Shown here: in pieces, positions 22,581 to 36,305 of the stretch | Layout of the letters: each line of letters starts with the position of its first letter | How positions within the stretch are numbered: the first letter of the stretch is position 1 | Source: Sipunculus nudus | Taxonomy: Eukaryota > Annelida > Sipuncula > Golfingiida > Sipunculidae | Assembly (NCBI GenBank): GCA_026874595.1 | Contig: CM049312.1 | Span: forward strand, 48,055,429-48,119,428 | DNA: 64,000 bases | Reading direction: 5' to 3' | Position numbers and translations under genes: made by a program | Notes under the pieces: model-generated | What the model saw: only the letters and a program-made list of their open reading frames with translations | Told to the model about the DNA's origin: nothing | Database searches by the model: none

Positions 22581-23939
22581 TGCAAACCTGTGAACTTATG
22601 CCATGGTGCGGCGTTGTGCGTCCTATGCATCTGTTCGTTAACCTGATAGCTATCTCAAAAATGGCAGGAGCTAGCATCACCAATTTTTTTGCAAATAATC
22701 TGTCATCTGAAAAACTATTAGATTTTTTTTTTTCTAACTGCATTTTCTTAGATTTTATAGGGAAAAAGCTTTAAAAATCTTCTTCTCCGAAACTGTCCAG
22801 CCAAATTGTCCAATATTTCACAGAAATGATCCCTTGAACAATCTCTACCAAGTTTGTTTGAATGGTTCCAGTTCGGAGATTTTTGGCCAATTACAGGAGG
22901 TTGAACTTTGTCATCTGTCTAAAAAAAACGTATTAAAATTTAAATCTCAGAAATGCCTGGAGCTATCATCACCAAATTTTATGCCAATGTTGGTCACATA
23001 GGTCATATCTGAAATTGAGGTATTGGTGTCGCCACCTGCATCGTCCTTTTTGGTACAGGGTCATCAGTGCCTGTATCACACTGAGCGCTACAAAAAACTT
23101 CTTCTCTGAAACCATAAGGCCAAATTTTTTAAAACAACACAGAAATGATCCTAGGGTAGTGCTTTCTGAAATTTGTTCAAATGGTCTCAGTTCAGTGACT
23201 TTTGGCTAAGTTATGGGAAGTTGAATTTAGTCATATGCCATAACAGCCCATTTTAGCTCAGTGGCTACAAAGATCTTCTTCTCAAAAACCACTGGGCCAA
23301 ATTCTCAAATCTCACACATTAATTTTCTTCAGATATTGATAATTCAAGTTTGTTCAAATGGTTTTGGTTCAGTGCTTTTTGGCAGAGGTACAGGAAGCTG
23401 AACTTCCTATATGAGTTATAAACCTGTGAAACGTTTATCGACTGATGCCACTGAAGCCAGTTTGATAAATATTTTACGAGAATAATCCCTACAATAATTT
23501 TTATAATAATTGTCATAAGTGGTTCCACATGAATGATTTTTGGCTGAATTATGGAGATTGAATTGAGTCATTTTACCATATATGTTAGCTGTGTGATGCT
23601 GTTACATCTAGCCTGGCACCAGTTTATCAGCATATAGTACATCATGCCACTAGATATTTAGATTTCAGGTTATCTTTGGTTAATATTGACAAGAAAGTTT
23701 TAAAAGCTTTTAAAAAATTAGATTTATGGTTCAAGTTATTCATCATACCAGGCAACGTTAGGATCAAGGATATTCAGTTCTCTGTGGCAATATAGAGAAA
23801 ACTGTACATGGATTATAAATTATTGGTATCCCTACTCAACTTAATTCAAGAATTTGCCATCTATGAGATATATCTGTATTTTAATTTTGCATTCAGTATG
23901 CATCTGTAATAATTTTACATATATTCCTGATTTTTTTTT
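22581..23939 (+). mobile_element. Family A element, 5' part, split by another A
   Basis: Starts GCAAACCTGTGAACTTATGC. It parallels 8912-10300 closely and stops in the T-run at TTCCTGATTTTTTTTT, where another A begins. Uninterrupted paralogues of the junction are at about 10290 and 51880. Confidence 0.8.
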
Positions 23940-25215
23940 AGCGAACCTGTGAGCTTATGCGATGGCGCAGCGTCGTCCATCAGCCGTCCGCCGCCCAGGG
24001 CTGGCTTTCCACCGTTCATGGCTTTAGTTAGAAACCGTCTGAGCTAGCAGCTCCAAATTACATGTAAGAATTAATTACATGGTGCCCTGGAGCTTATTAT
24101 TGGGTATCTGCATTAATTTAGATTTTATAGAGAAAAAGCTTAAAAACCTTTAAAAATCTTCTTCTCTGAAACTGTCCAGCCAAATTGTCCAGTATTTCAC
24201 AGAAATGATCCCTGGATCAATCTCTCTTAAGTTTGTTCAAATGGTTCCAGTTCGGAGATTTGTGGCTGAGTTATAGGAGATTTAACTTAGTCATCTGTCC
24301 AAAAAAGCACACTAAAATTAAAATCTCAGAAACGGCTTGAGTTTTAATCACCAAATTTTATACCAATGTTTGTCACATATGTCTTATCTAATTTTGAGGT
24401 ATTGTTGGCGCCACCTACATTGATGTGTTTTTTATAAGCGAAAATGTAATTTTAGACTCTTCTAGCTTATACTCTGTTTTCTAGAAACGGTTAAGCTGAT
24501 TGGTTTAAACTTTATAAGAATAGATTGGGTAAATGCAGCTTTAAAAAGGATTATAGCCAATTGAAAAAGGCTCTCTGTGTTTGAAAACAGATTTGACAGC
24601 ATGGCAAGCTTCATCATGTCAAGTAAAGAGGTCACTCAGTGCACCCAGGTGGGGTCCAGACATCACCATTGCAACTGACCTGGCTCTACCTGGTGTCCAG
24701 ATACAGTCTAGCCATCTAGACAATGTGTCTAGACGGTACACATCCTCTAGACGTCTAGAACCTGCCAACTGTGTTAGATTTTACAATAGGTAAAGTTATC
24801 TGCATCTATAAATAACCATTTTAGATTTGCCAACAGGTCAAATTTCAGTCTGAAAGAGCCAGTGGTAAGTTTCAGTCTGTAAGAGCCAGTGGTGTGGTTA
24901 CATGTGGCACATTAGGTACCCTTGACCTCGGGGAAAGATGAGCCTCCATGTTCAGGATGCATGAATAGATGTGAATCAATACTAAGGCTAAAAGAGGAAC
25001 TTGTTCTTAGATTTTATAGGGAAGAGCTAAAAAAAAACATTTTATAATGTTCTTCTCCAAAACCATGCTGCCAAATTGTTGGTTCATCTTTCCCAATATC
25101 CCTCCTAGGCAAAAAGAACATATCGGAAATATCCTGACAGATACATCTTAGTTTTGAAATGTCCTAGTCCGAAACATGCAGGTTCGAAACGTCCATTTGG
25201 CTGAAGTCATAATGA
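23940..25215 (+). mobile_element. Family A element nested in family A, 3' end lost
   Basis: Starts AGCGAACCTGTGAGCTTATG, with a CCGTCCGCC block and a GTCTAGAC cluster at 24711-24760. It ends near the sequence AAACGTCCATTTGGCTGAAG, which in the complete copy lies about 130 bases before the 3' end. A family B copy begins there. Confidence 0.7.
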
Positions 25216-26809
25216 CTAAGTCTGTAAGTCATCTGAGCTATAGCAATCACCCTTTGTCTGGCGACCGTCTGACTGTCTGTCTGTTAACAGGGCACAAATT
25301 GTAACCATTAGACCTAGAAACTTCTAACTGTGCATCAAGGGAGTTCCTATGGTGACCTATATTTTGTGACCTTTCGGGAAAAGATTTCATATGAGCACCC
25401 TGAATGTCAGATGGGTATAAATCGTATATGTTTGGCCTAGAATCTTTTCATACAATATCCTGGGAGTTTCTAGGCTTATCTCCTTGGAAACCTAAAATTA
25501 GGTCATGGTGACCTATATTATGTGGCCTTACAGGATGAAAAACTTGATTTTGTGCACCCAGACAGTCTGATGGGGCACAAATGTATCCATTAGGCCTAGA
25601 ATCCTCCAACGTGACATTTAGGGAGCGCCTAGGCAAATGTCCTTGGAAACCTAAAATAAGGTTACTGTGACCTATGTTCTGTGACTTATAGGAAAATGAT
25701 GTCATATGAACACCCAGAATGTCAGATAAGGACAAATTGTATCTGTTAGGCATAGAATCTTCTAACACCAAATCCTGGGAGCTTCTAGGCAAATCTTCTT
25801 GTAATCCTGAAATTAGAACATGGTGACCTACATTTTGCAACCTACAGGTCGAAAACAGGATTTTAAGGACCAAGAAAGTCGGACAGGGAATGAATTGTAT
25901 CTGTTAGGCCTAGAATCTTCTTATGTAACTTTCTGAGATGTCCTTGGCAAATATCCTTAGAAACCTTAAATTAGGTCACCATGACCTATATTTTGTGATC
26001 TATAGGAAACTGATGTCATATGAACACCCAGAATGTCACATGAGGAAAAAATCATATCTGTTAGGCCTAGAATCTTCTAACATAAAATTCCGGGAGGTCC
26101 TAGGCAAATGTCCTTGGTAACCTGAAAGTAGGTCATGGTGACCTAAATTCTGTGACCAATGGGATGAAAAATAGTTTTGCGCACCCAGACAGTTAGAATT
26201 TTATTCATTAGGCCTGGAATCTTCTAACATAACATTCATGGAGGTCCTAAGCAAATGTCCTAGGAAACTTAAAATTAGGTCACTGAAACCTATATTTTGC
26301 AAATATGATCTAAAAACATGATTTTGATCACCCAGTCAGTCAGATGTGGCTAAAATTGTATCCATTAGGCCTAGACTTCTATAATGACATCCATGGAGGT
26401 CCTAGGCAAATGTCCTTGGAAACCTGAAATTAGATCAGGGTGATCTGTATTCTGCAACATATAGGAAAAAGATGTCATATGAGCACCATGAATGTCAGAT
26501 AGGCACAAATCATGTCTGATAAGTCTAGCATCTTCTAACACAAAAGCCAGGGAGGTATTACTGGCCAGAAGCATGATTTTGAGCAGTCAGACAGGGCACA
26601 AATTGTGTCCATGCATTTTCCTTGGAACCCTTTATTGTGAAATCCAGGGGGGTCCAGGGCAGGTCTCCTATGAATCCCTAAAAATTTTCCATGTTTCAAC
26701 ATAGTAACATTAGCCATAGGTTATTCTCATAGACAATATATAACATTAATAAAAGAAATGAGGACACAATCAAATTTAGCTGAGCATCATGGCCCATTGG
26801 CCACTTGTT
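25216..26809 (+). mobile_element. Family B element, second core type
   Basis: The 5' end is degenerate (GTAAGTCATCTGAGCTATAG). The 3' end has TTAGCTGAGC, the imperfect hairpin GGCCCATTGGCC and CTTGTT at 26809. The core (25297-26650) is about nine units of roughly 155-160 bp with ATCCATTAGGCCTAGAATCT, AGGTCCTAGGCAAATGTCCT and GGTCATGGTGACCTA. Long minus-strand frames here (such as 25448-25873) come from the periodicity. Confidence 0.75.
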
Positions 26810-28615
26810 TCTTCTCTCTATGGCTGATTGATCAAGCATGGATGCCTGCTATTAACAAGCAGTGCCCTTAAAAGTAAAAAAAAAAATAAACTTTGGCTGG
26901 CCTACTATAGGGTAGATCAAGCTGTTTAACAAATTAATTAAATTAATTAATTAAGAAAGCCAAGCAACATCAACAGTTGTAACTTGTTAGTTTCCAAAAA
27001 CTGTTACGCATGCTGAAGCGCTCCTAGCTGCAGCCCAGGAAAGAACTTTTCTTTCGGACTTTGTTCCCATATACCACCTTGCAGTGGAACTTGGTGAGAA
27101 TGTGGTGTGGCCATTAAGGAAGGTTTTGGGTAATTTTTATTCCAGTGAAGGAGCCTTCAAAGTATTTTACAAATGGGTAGTTCTTGAGATATCGAAGAAA
27201 ATAGATTTTATTGTCAATGGCAGCCCTAATTTGCATATTACAAAAATTTTTGCTTGAAAATGCTTGAAATTTTAGTCTTTATCATTATCTTGTTGATTCA
27301 TGTCTAAATTATCACATTTTTATGTAACATATAATAAAACACATTGAATGAGGTACAAAAATCATGAATATCTGGACATAATGTCACTGTAAATGCCAAA
27401 AATAAGATTTTGTATTACTACCAGTACATGAAGCCAATTTTGAATATGGCTGTCAACTTGACTCAAACATGGATACCACACTGCCACCTATGCTTTTCTT
27501 GTTCTCTAGGATATTATTTAAAAGGCTGGACAAATGTCATGCTTTCTTTAGAAAATGCCTACAGGAATTCATTTCTCATCTGAACATTTGCAGCTGCACT
27601 TTAAATTAAACTTGTATTATTATACTTGTATTATTATACGGGGTTTTTATCTTCGCGCTTTTCGCAGGAGCGTGTTTAGCGCTATATTAAGAACACATGT
27701 AATTGCGAACACCCAAGACATGTCTGTGTAGTTCACTTTATTACTTATTTACTGTATTAAGATACAAGTAAAGAGTAATGGCGAATTGAATAGATGATCC
27801 TGTGTCATATAGATCGTTTGCCGCTTGGAATACTGCAGAGTTCTCGCCTGACACACAGTCATGTAGGTCTGGTAATCCCTCCGTGCGCGGTCACTTGAGT
27901 TTGAATCTTCTTCACCCAGGATGTAAGAGTAGTCATGTTGCTCGTAATAGGATTTTATAGCAAGTGATATCTCAGCTGAAATCCACTCCGATTTAAAGTG
28001 ATTTGTAAAAACAACTGTGAAACAACTAGCCTTTGAAGACCTTTAGAACCCCCTCCAATCGTCTTTGAAGTACGACTGAGAGCCAGCCACGATTGTTGTC
28101 AGCTATGTATGTTGTTCACACATAGCGGGTTACTTCTAGTTAGTAAACACAGTTGTTGTAGCTGAGCAATACTACAACTCACTCAGATGTTAAACAGCGT
28201 GTCTGGGTGCAGTACCGTTGCATCATCCAACGTGATTAGTCCACGTAATTACATATTGTTTACCCCATACAATCACGGTACTCGCTAGCCTGTAACATAA
28301 ACGCAGTTACCCGAAGCTTGTTAGGTGGGAGGTAGGTTGCTTTACATACCTTCTTTCAAATAATCGTTTAAATATTTAAATAATTTGATACAAATTGAAT
28401 TCCCCATACATACAGATTTGCGCGAAAATTCGAACTGCACTAATACTGTTAAATGAAAAAAGAGCAAAAATTCAGACCCGCCAAATTAACCACTTCCACA
28501 TAATTGCTGTAAGTAATAGTTGAAATGCTGATACTTCTACAAACATTTGATCATAAGAGGTTCCTGCATCTTTGAAATGAATATATATTGCTTTTGCTAA
28601 AATCTTACAAAATTC
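26810..28615. other. Low-copy intron sequence
   Basis: No family A to E end is seen inside. It includes an (AATT)n-like run at 26933-26953, a direct duplication TTGTATTATTATAC near 27611 and 27625, and a GC-richer stretch at 27640-28440 bounded by CGCGCTTTTCGC and GCGCGAAAATTCG. That stretch could be an old inverted-repeat element, but I could not pair its ends. No host exon recognised. Confidence 0.4.
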
Positions 28616-28646
28616 AGTTCAGCGCCATGACCCATTGGTCCCTTGT
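28616..28646 (+). mobile_element. Family B 3' end
   Basis: TTCAGCGCCATGACCCATTGG, then TCCCTTGTGT: the subterminal repeat is decayed but the hairpin and terminus of family B are clear. The rest of the copy upstream is not recognisable. It lies about 320 bases before exon 2. Confidence 0.65.
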
Positions 28647-28969
28647 GTAATTTACCAGCAGATGGCGGTACCTATTCTAGGTGTAGCAATTTAGCCATGT
28701 ATACAAAGCTCTAACAAAGACTTATAAGTATTACCTGCAGCCCAGTGAGTTGTCTTTTCACAGTTCATTTAAGATAAACTTAATGTGTAAAGCCATATGG
28801 CGATTTCAGAAATGAGTCCAGATTTTCAATTTAAATTTCAATTTTTGGCCATTGCAAAAAGAAAAGGGGGAATACGGTATTATGTATATACACAGAAAAA
28901 TTTTGCCTTTCTTCAAAAAGATGTGTTGTCTCAAACTTGTGAAATTTCTTCATTGTTTATACATTTCAG

Positions 28970-29051
28970 ACACAATCTACATGAGGTTTGTGAGCTGATC
29001 AGTTTTTGTTTGGAACATGAGTTTCCTTCGATGCAACTTCATGGTGCAAAG
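28970..29051 (+). CDS. HEATR6: HEATR6 internal exon (second in window)
   Basis: A short 82-base exon that is easy to miss. The acceptor is a pyrimidine-rich stretch ending TTTCAG at 28964-28969; the donor is AAAG|GTAGGG at 29051/29052. The first base completes the Arg codon split at 682 (phase 2), and the next 27 codons read HNLHEVCELISFCLEHEFPS then MQLHGAK, ending in phase 0. From family knowledge, vertebrate HEATR6 has a matching segment after its ARGYF block that ends in QLHGAK and is followed by LLEEL, which is what exon 3 here encodes. The open frame extends upstream to 28797, but that part lies before the acceptor and does not resemble HEATR6. The match of phase, splice signals and family order makes this call firm despite its length. 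Confidence 0.9.
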
Positions 29052-30415
29052 GTAGGGTGACATTCCTTACTTTGATGTTTAAATTTTGTGTATTATATAA
29101 ATATATAGCAGTAGGTACTGTAAAATGGGGGGGGGGGGGGGCATTGCAGTGGAAAATTAAAAACCACAAAATAATTAAATTGACATGATACAGTTAAGCT
29201 TAATCAAACAATATTCTTTATTACTGATGGACAGTCAAACATTTTTGGAGAAGGAAAATGTCTGCAGGTCTATGTGGTGCCGAGCTGTATGTTTAAAAAT
29301 ATTCTCTGAGATTTGTTTCTGTTATAATGAATGTATTCAAATGCATAAAAAGTAGAACATGTTGTCATGATGGAATAATACTTAATAGGATCAAATGATT
29401 GATGGTTTTCATGTACAGCCACAATATCAACACGTTTGTCTGGTACAGAGCTGTCTTGCAGTCTTATAAACATACATTTCTTTACTAAAATTTGCAATGT
29501 CACATGATTGAGATGGACTTGTTTAGTAATATACTTTGGCTCTCTTCCAGAGTTTGGTCATAGATAATTATAGATTCAATAATGAAAGATATAAAATTAT
29601 ATTTATTACAGTCTTTTTAAGAAGGTGAAGATTCACATGATGGAGAATAAATCTCCATCTCAGCTTTCAGCCGAGCTCAGAGATTAGACTTTCAAAATGT
29701 TTTGTTAACATGGTGAGCTAATGGAGGTACCAGTAAGCAAGCTAGTTCTAGCATCTTGATCCAGTCCTACCATCCATTAGCAGGGCACAAATCATAAAAA
29801 GCATGTCATGGTGGAGAATAATAAGAAACCCAAAAACCATGTGAGATATATGGCATAATAGGTTGAACACCTTGAACATCAGATTCTTCTCCATAGAGCC
29901 ATTAAGCAAGGCTGAGCTTACTTTGTGCAGCCTAGTTTGACTTTATAAGGAAAACATGGCTCTGTATAACTACAGCGATAACCTACTCTGTGTATATGTA
30001 CTGGCGATAGACATGGTGGATTAAATGTAATATATAGCTAACTTGCTTAAAATAAAATATCCACCACTTGTAAAATCAACAAGTTACCGTAAATTCTCTA
30101 ATACAAGCTGCACCCAGACTTTCCTGTACCCTGTCCGTGATGCCCTGAGAAAAAAAAGATCTGGAAAAGCCCCCTTTAAAGCCACTTCTGGACTTCCAGT
30201 GCATGAACCCATGCCAGCTGGAACCATTCAAAGGTTCATGGGTCATTGACTGATCCTTGATAATATAAATTCAAAAACAATAAATTGGTAAATATCTGAT
30301 GAATATCTGATGGATCATGTTGACAGAAGCTAGGCCCACCAAGATGTGCTCACCCATGAACAGCGACAGGGTTTATAAAGCCTTGTGTTTACCTGTGAGA
30401 ATCAAAGCAGTTATT
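29052..30415. other. Low-copy intron sequence after exon 2
   Basis: Contains a G-run at 29128-29140. A possible degenerate B fragment is near 29655-29800 (GCCGAGCTCAGAGATTAGAC, CCATTAGCAGGGCACAAATC). A sequence at 30086-30125 (ACCGTAAATTCTCTAATACA, then GCTGCACCCAGACTTT) resembles the end of the TA-flanked element at 54688-56094. No gene seen. Confidence 0.45.
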
Positions 30416-30778
30416 AGCTCAGCTGACTGTAAGTCATCTGAGCTATAGCGATCACTCTTTGTGTGTCGTCCGTTCATCCATCCGGCTATCTGGTTGTCTG
30501 TCCGTTAACAGGGCACAAATCTTAACCACTGGACCTAGAATCTTCTTACTTTACATCCAGAGAGGTCCATGAATAGTCTCCTGGGAAACCTGGAATTAGG
30601 TCTCTGTTACCCATATTCTTCAAGCTATGAGGCTCTGAAGTACCCCCTGAATAATGGAAAATTTGATACAAAAGCTCAAGTATCTGAACAACCAGTGCAT
30701 TGATCACCATGATTCTTTGCATTGATATTGATCATGAAGTGTTTCATCAGTTTCTGCAGACTGGTGGTCTATATTTTT

Positions 30779-32946
30779 AGCGAACAAGTGAGCTTATGCA
30801 ATGGCGCAGCGTCGTCTGTCCGTAGTCAGCCGTCCGCCGTCCAGGGCTGGCTTTCTGCCATCCATGGCTGTTAGTCAGAAACCGTCAGAGCTAGGAGCTC
30901 CAAATTACATGTAAGAAATAGTCACATGTGAAACTTTGTGCCCTGGAGCTTATTATTGGGTATCTGCATTAATTTATATTTTATAGAGAAGAAGCTTGAA
31001 AACCTTTAAAAATCTTCTTCTCTGAAACTGTCCAGCCAAATTGTCCAATATTTCACAGAAATGATCCCTGGAACAATCTCTCTCAAGTTTGTTTGAATGG
31101 TTCCAGTTCAGAGATTTTTGGCCGAGTTACAGGAGGTTGAACTTCGTCATCTGTCCAAAAAAGCACATTAAAATTAAAATCTCAGAAACGGCTAGAGCTA
31201 TAATCACCAAAATTTTATACCAATGTTTGTCACATATGTCATATCTGATTTTGAGGTATTGGGGGCACCACCTACATTGATGTGTTTTTTACAAGCGAAA
31301 ATGTAATTTTAAACTCTTCTAGCTTATACACTGATTTATGATGAAACTGTTAAGCTGATTGGTTTAAACTTTACAAGAATTATTCTATGGTAGGGTTCTG
31401 CCAGTTTTATTAGAATAGATTTGATAAATACAGTTTTAAAAAAGCATTGTAGCCAATTGAAAAAAGCTTTCTGTATTTGAAAACAGATTTGACAACATGC
31501 TGAGTTTCAGCAGCCAAGTAAAGAGGTCACTCAGTATAACCAGGTCGGGTCCAGACATCACCATGGCAACTGACCTGGCTCGGGGGGGGGGGGGTCTAGA
31601 CAATGTGTCTAGACATCTAGACACAGCGTCTAGACATCTAGACACAATGTTGATATGCAGAAACCCCAGATTATTGGAACTGTATCTTTCAACTGTTTGA
31701 AAAAACTTGGTTTGCATTTTAAGTGAATCGAGTTTATCATCAGGTCACATGTGAACTGCTGCGCCCTCATTTTTGGTCGACCTCTGACCTTTCCTCTCTG
31801 CCCAGCGTCCATATGTCCGTCTGTTTCCACACATAAACCCGCATATCTCAGGAACCATTTGACCGATCAGGCTAAAAATTTTGCACAAATGTAGGCCTTT
31901 GATAGCTTTATAACATACACTAAAAATGGTGGCGCCACCTGCAACCATTTTTGCACAGCGTCCATCTGTTCATCTGCCTTTGGATAAACTCACTCATATC
32001 TCTGCATTGATTGGACATATCCACCTGAAATTTCACAGGTTTATAAATCCTGGACAGCTTTCTCGATTTTATGACAGGTGGCACCACCTACATTCATGTT
32101 TACTCTACAGACATCCAAGCTCATATCTCAGGCACTGTTTGACTGATTGGGCCAAATTTCGCATGTGTATAGATCTAACATAGCTCTTTATCATAGGCAA
32201 AACTGGTGGCGCCACCTGCAACCATTTATGCACAGCGACCATCTGTTTATCTGCCTTGTGATGAAATCACTCATATCTAGGCAGTGGTTTGACTTATCCA
32301 CCTGAAATTTTGCAGGTTTATACATATTTCTTGAGTTTATGACAGGTGGCACCACCTACATTCACATTTACGCTGCAGACATCCAGGCTCATATCTCAGG
32401 AACCCCGATGATTGGGCCAAAATTTTGCATGTGTTTAGATCTCATATAGGGCTTCATCATACACAAAACTGGTGGCCCAACCTGCAACCATTTATGTACA
32501 GCGTCCATCTGTTTATCTCTTATATCTAGGCAGTGGTTTGACTTACCCACCTGAAATTTTGCAGGTTTAAACATCCTGGACAGCTTCCTTGATTTTATGA
32601 CAGGTGGCACCACCAACATTCATGTTTATGCTGCATACATCCTTGCTAATATGCAACACACCTCACTCAATTCCCCTTGCCACTCAATCCATTCCTCACT
32701 TCACCTGCCCCACTCTGATTTTGGCGGATACACGTAGTCGATTGCCGACTACCTGTATTCTAGTTTTAAAATGTCCTAGTCTGAAACTTGCAGGTCCGAA
32801 ATGTCCTTTTTGCTGAAATCATAATGACTAAGGAAGATATGCAGGACGTAAGAGGATCAATATTTTAAAAATAAATATTTCATAAAAAATAAATAATTCA
32901 TACTCCAAAACTTTGCACAGGTTCACATTAGGCCTGTAGGCCTTGT
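30779..32946 (+). mobile_element. Family A element, complete (about 2.2 kb)
   Basis: Starts AGCGAACAAGTGAGCTTATG after a T-run and ends CACAGGTTCAC, hairpin AGGCCTGTAGGCCT, CTTGTT at 32946. It carries a G-run (31583-31594), a GTCTAGAC cluster (31596-31650) and about two and a half units of the 278-bp core, with palindromes at about 31929 and 32205. Confidence 0.85.
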
Positions 32947-33120
32947 TTCAGTAATACAACTTTAATTTACCAAAATTTAATTGTATGCCAAAAATTAGAT
33001 CAAAATCTGTTAAATTTTTTTAAATATTGGCAAAAATATAAAATTGTTACCTTAAATTTTTGCCCCATTTTGACCATGGCACATTTTTTTCTCGGGAGAA
33101 CATTTGATTTACTTTACAAG

Positions 33121-33121
<1 letters not shown>

Positions 33122-33160
<39 letters not shown>
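33122..33160. repeat. (AT)n microsatellite
   Basis: About 18 AT units inside the exposed interior of the outer family B element. Confidence 0.95.
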
Positions 33161-33162
<2 letters not shown>

Positions 33163-36027
33163 GATTTAATCTGTAAAATTCTGAAATTTGAAAGTAAAAG
33201 CTTAAAAATTATTCTAGTTATTGAAGTTTTTCTGAGGCTCTGATGTATTTACATTTTGAACCTCCAAACCAGCTATGTCTGGTCCCTACAGCCTTGTCTG
33301 AGTAAACGTATTAGTGATGCAACACTGCTTTTACAAATGTAGAATCACATGTGGCAACCCTACCCTCCCCTCCCCCTCACCCCCCCCCCCCCCCAACCAG
33401 ATATGTTGCATTACTTACGTTCTTGAACCGATTGCTGTTTCCAATCCAATATTACATTCTTTAACTGATTTCCGTTTCTGATCCAGTGTATACAACTTTT
33501 CCAATCCTGAATCAAGTCTTATTTTCAGATATTTATTATTTTGCTAATTTTAAAAATATATTTAAAACAAAAATAAATACATCTGTGTTTCTGTTAAAAT
33601 CTATTTTCATACTTCAGGACTGCCTAACACCAAAACCACTCATCTGGTTTTCTTCATATTTACCATAAATGTTCCTCTTTATAATTCCTATGTACATTCC
33701 AGAAATTAAGTCTGTATTATATAATTTAAAAAATTTACATCTGTGTATATAATGTGATGTTGCCTAAGCAGATTAAATATAAATGTTGTTGCAATTTAGA
33801 ATTGTTAATCAAATTGAATTTTCAAATAAAATTGATATATACTGTAAATGTATAATAAAATATATAAATTTTGTCCAAAATTTCCCTTAACAAAAAATTG
33901 ATGTATTAAAAAAATGAGGATCTAATGCAAACATTCGTTCAGTATTTTTCTGCCTCAGTAGAATGGGAATTTAAGTGATTTGCTTTGTTTTTCTATCTCT
34001 CTGCCTGTTTAAATTATTCAGTAATTATGAATAATACTTTTTTAGCTCAGCTGACTATAAGTCATCTGAGCTATAGTCGTGGTCCATTGTCCGTCGTCCG
34101 TCTGTCCGTCCGTCCGTCCGTCCGTAGATGTGGCACGTTTTGAAACCATAAGACCTAGGAATCCAAAATTCGGCATAATGTTTAGATGTCCCCAAGATCT
34201 CCTACCAAGCTGAAAACTGGGTCTTTTCGACTTCGTTCCTTTAAGAAATTAAGGAAAAACCTTGATTTTTTATTAAAAACCTATTTTCACACTTCAGGAC
34301 TGCCTAATATCAAAACCACTCATCTGTTTTTCCTCATATTTACCATAAATATTCCTCTATATAGTTCCTATGTACATTCAAGAAATTATGTCTGTATTAT
34401 ATAATTTTAAAAAGTTATGGACCCAAACATAATGCATTTTGTAAAAAATCAGGAAAGATATTTGATCACTTAACACAAAACGTGTTAAAGCTATGGACCT
34501 TTTTTCCAGTAATATAACTTTAATTAATCAAAATTAAATTGTATACCCAAAATTAGATGAAAATCTTTTAAATTTTTTAAAATATTAATAAAAATAAAAA
34601 ATTGGTACCTTAAATTTTGCCCAACTTTGACCATGGCACGTTTTTTTTCCTGTAAGTGCTGTGGATTTAATTTTCACAGCATGTTTTTGTCAGCATTTCA
34701 ACTGTTAACACCAAAAATTTGAAACCAGTTGATCAAAAACTGTAGATTTTATTCAAGTTTTCAAGCACCATGTAACATATTGTTTACATCAAGCTAGTGT
34801 TATGCAGTTTGCAAGAGCTCAGCTCCCCAGCTTCAGCTCTAAGTTCCTTAAATTAGGCATACAGTTAGATGTCTTCAAAATCCCCTACCATGCCAAGAAT
34901 TTGGTCACTAGGACTTAATACCTTTGAGATATTAATGAAAAACTTCATTTTTCAATTAAAAACCCATTGTTACACTTCAAGACTGCCTAATATCAAAACC
35001 ACTGATCTGACTTTAATCATAAATAATATACATATTTTTCATTCTCTATGCACATGCCAGAATGATGTCAGTATTGCGTAATTGTTTTAAGTTATGGGCC
35101 CAAACATAATGCACTTTGTAAAAAATCAAGAAATATATTTACTCCCTTAACAAGGGGATTGCTGAAGCTAGAGATTTTTTGTCAGGGATGTAACATTATT
35201 TAATCAAGATTCAATTGAATACCCAAAATTAGTTATGAATTTTTCAAATTTTATAAGTTATTAGTATTAATGTAAAATTAGTAACTTAAATTTTGCCCAA
35301 CTTTGACCATGGCACGTTTGTTTCCTGTGAGCACTGTTGATATAATTTTCATATCATGCACACATAAGGATTTCAGCTTTTAAGCTTAGAAAGTTTAAAG
35401 AAATTGGCCAAAAATTGTAGCTTTTATTAATGTTTTTATGAGACCCTGTCAGACTTTGGCTCTCTCCAGCCCCTCTTGAGTCACCTGTATATTGACCTTG
35501 TTGAACTTTCAGCAAATTATGCATGCTTGAGGCGAGGCATACACGGGAATCCAGGCAGCTTATGGCCAGCCACAGTTGATCCAGGTGTCCAACCCTACTC
35601 ATCTAGTAGTTTTAACCAACTACATAACAATAAACAATAAATTAATAAATTTTTATTGGTTTTTAATAAAAAATTAAAGAAAAATAGAAAAGGAATTTGT
35701 TAGTTTATAATATCAGGAAATTAACTTGCAGTTACTGATGATATAAGAATCTTGTATCGATGGATAGAATGTCACATATTCCAAATAACACCATGCAGTC
35801 ACCTATGGTATTTTTCAGTTCAATTTTAATGATAAAGAAGTAAATCATATCATTCATTACTAATCATTAGGGATCATATGAAGGAAATTAATGATAGACA
35901 AAGATGCAGTTGATAATATTAATCTAGATTCCTACTGTGTCTAGTGTGTACATTGATGTGAAATTAGTCAAAAATGAATTTATTACAGTTATTTTTTAAT
36001 ATAAATAAAAGCCATAAAACCAGGTAC

Positions 36028-36088
36028 TTTTTTTTTTTTTTTTTTTTTTTTAATTTTTTTTTTTTTTTTTTTTTATTTTTTTTTTTAT
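36028..36088 (-). repeat. LINE poly(A) tail (T-run on plus strand)
   Basis: About 60 bases of T with single A interruptions, 218 bases beyond the ORF2 stop. It marks the LINE 3' end next to the target-site duplication. Confidence 0.9.
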
Positions 36089-36305
36089 TGCAAACAAACA
36101 AATACAATACATACAAAACAAACAGTGAAAGTTTCCAAAACAATTCGATATCCTTTCAATATATATGTATATAAAGATCCACTGTCTCACCAATATACAT
36201 TGTATTATCCAATTCCATATGGTGTTTTATATATTCCCAAAACAAAATATCTGATAATAATGCAGTAAATATGTATATAATACCTGTATTCTCAAAGTAA
36301 ATCCT

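Larger units (their letters stand above)
683..28969 (+). other. HEATR6 intron of about 28.3 kb
   Basis: GT..AG intron in phase 2. It is almost entirely filled with nested transposable elements, listed individually. No host coding sequence was recognised inside it. Confidence 0.88.

Noticed and set aside
25448-25873. 141-residue minus-strand frame
   Set aside because: It reads through tandem units of the family B core (period about 155-160 bp). Its apparent protein repeats follow the DNA repeat, and it has no recognised domain.
27640-28440. GC-richer block considered as an LTR or inverted-repeat element
   Set aside because: The CGCGCTTTTCGC and GCGCGAAAATTCG edges do not pair convincingly, and no duplication or tract was found.
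28797-28969. Upstream part of the open frame around exon 2 as coding sequence
   Set aside because: It precedes the TTTCAG acceptor whose use restores the split codon from exon 1, and it has no similarity to HEATR6.
31436-31717. 93-residue frame with LDTVSRRLDT-like repeats, also seen at 62841-63206
   Set aside because: The repeats are translations of the GTCTAGAC palindrome cluster and the G-run of family A, not a protein.
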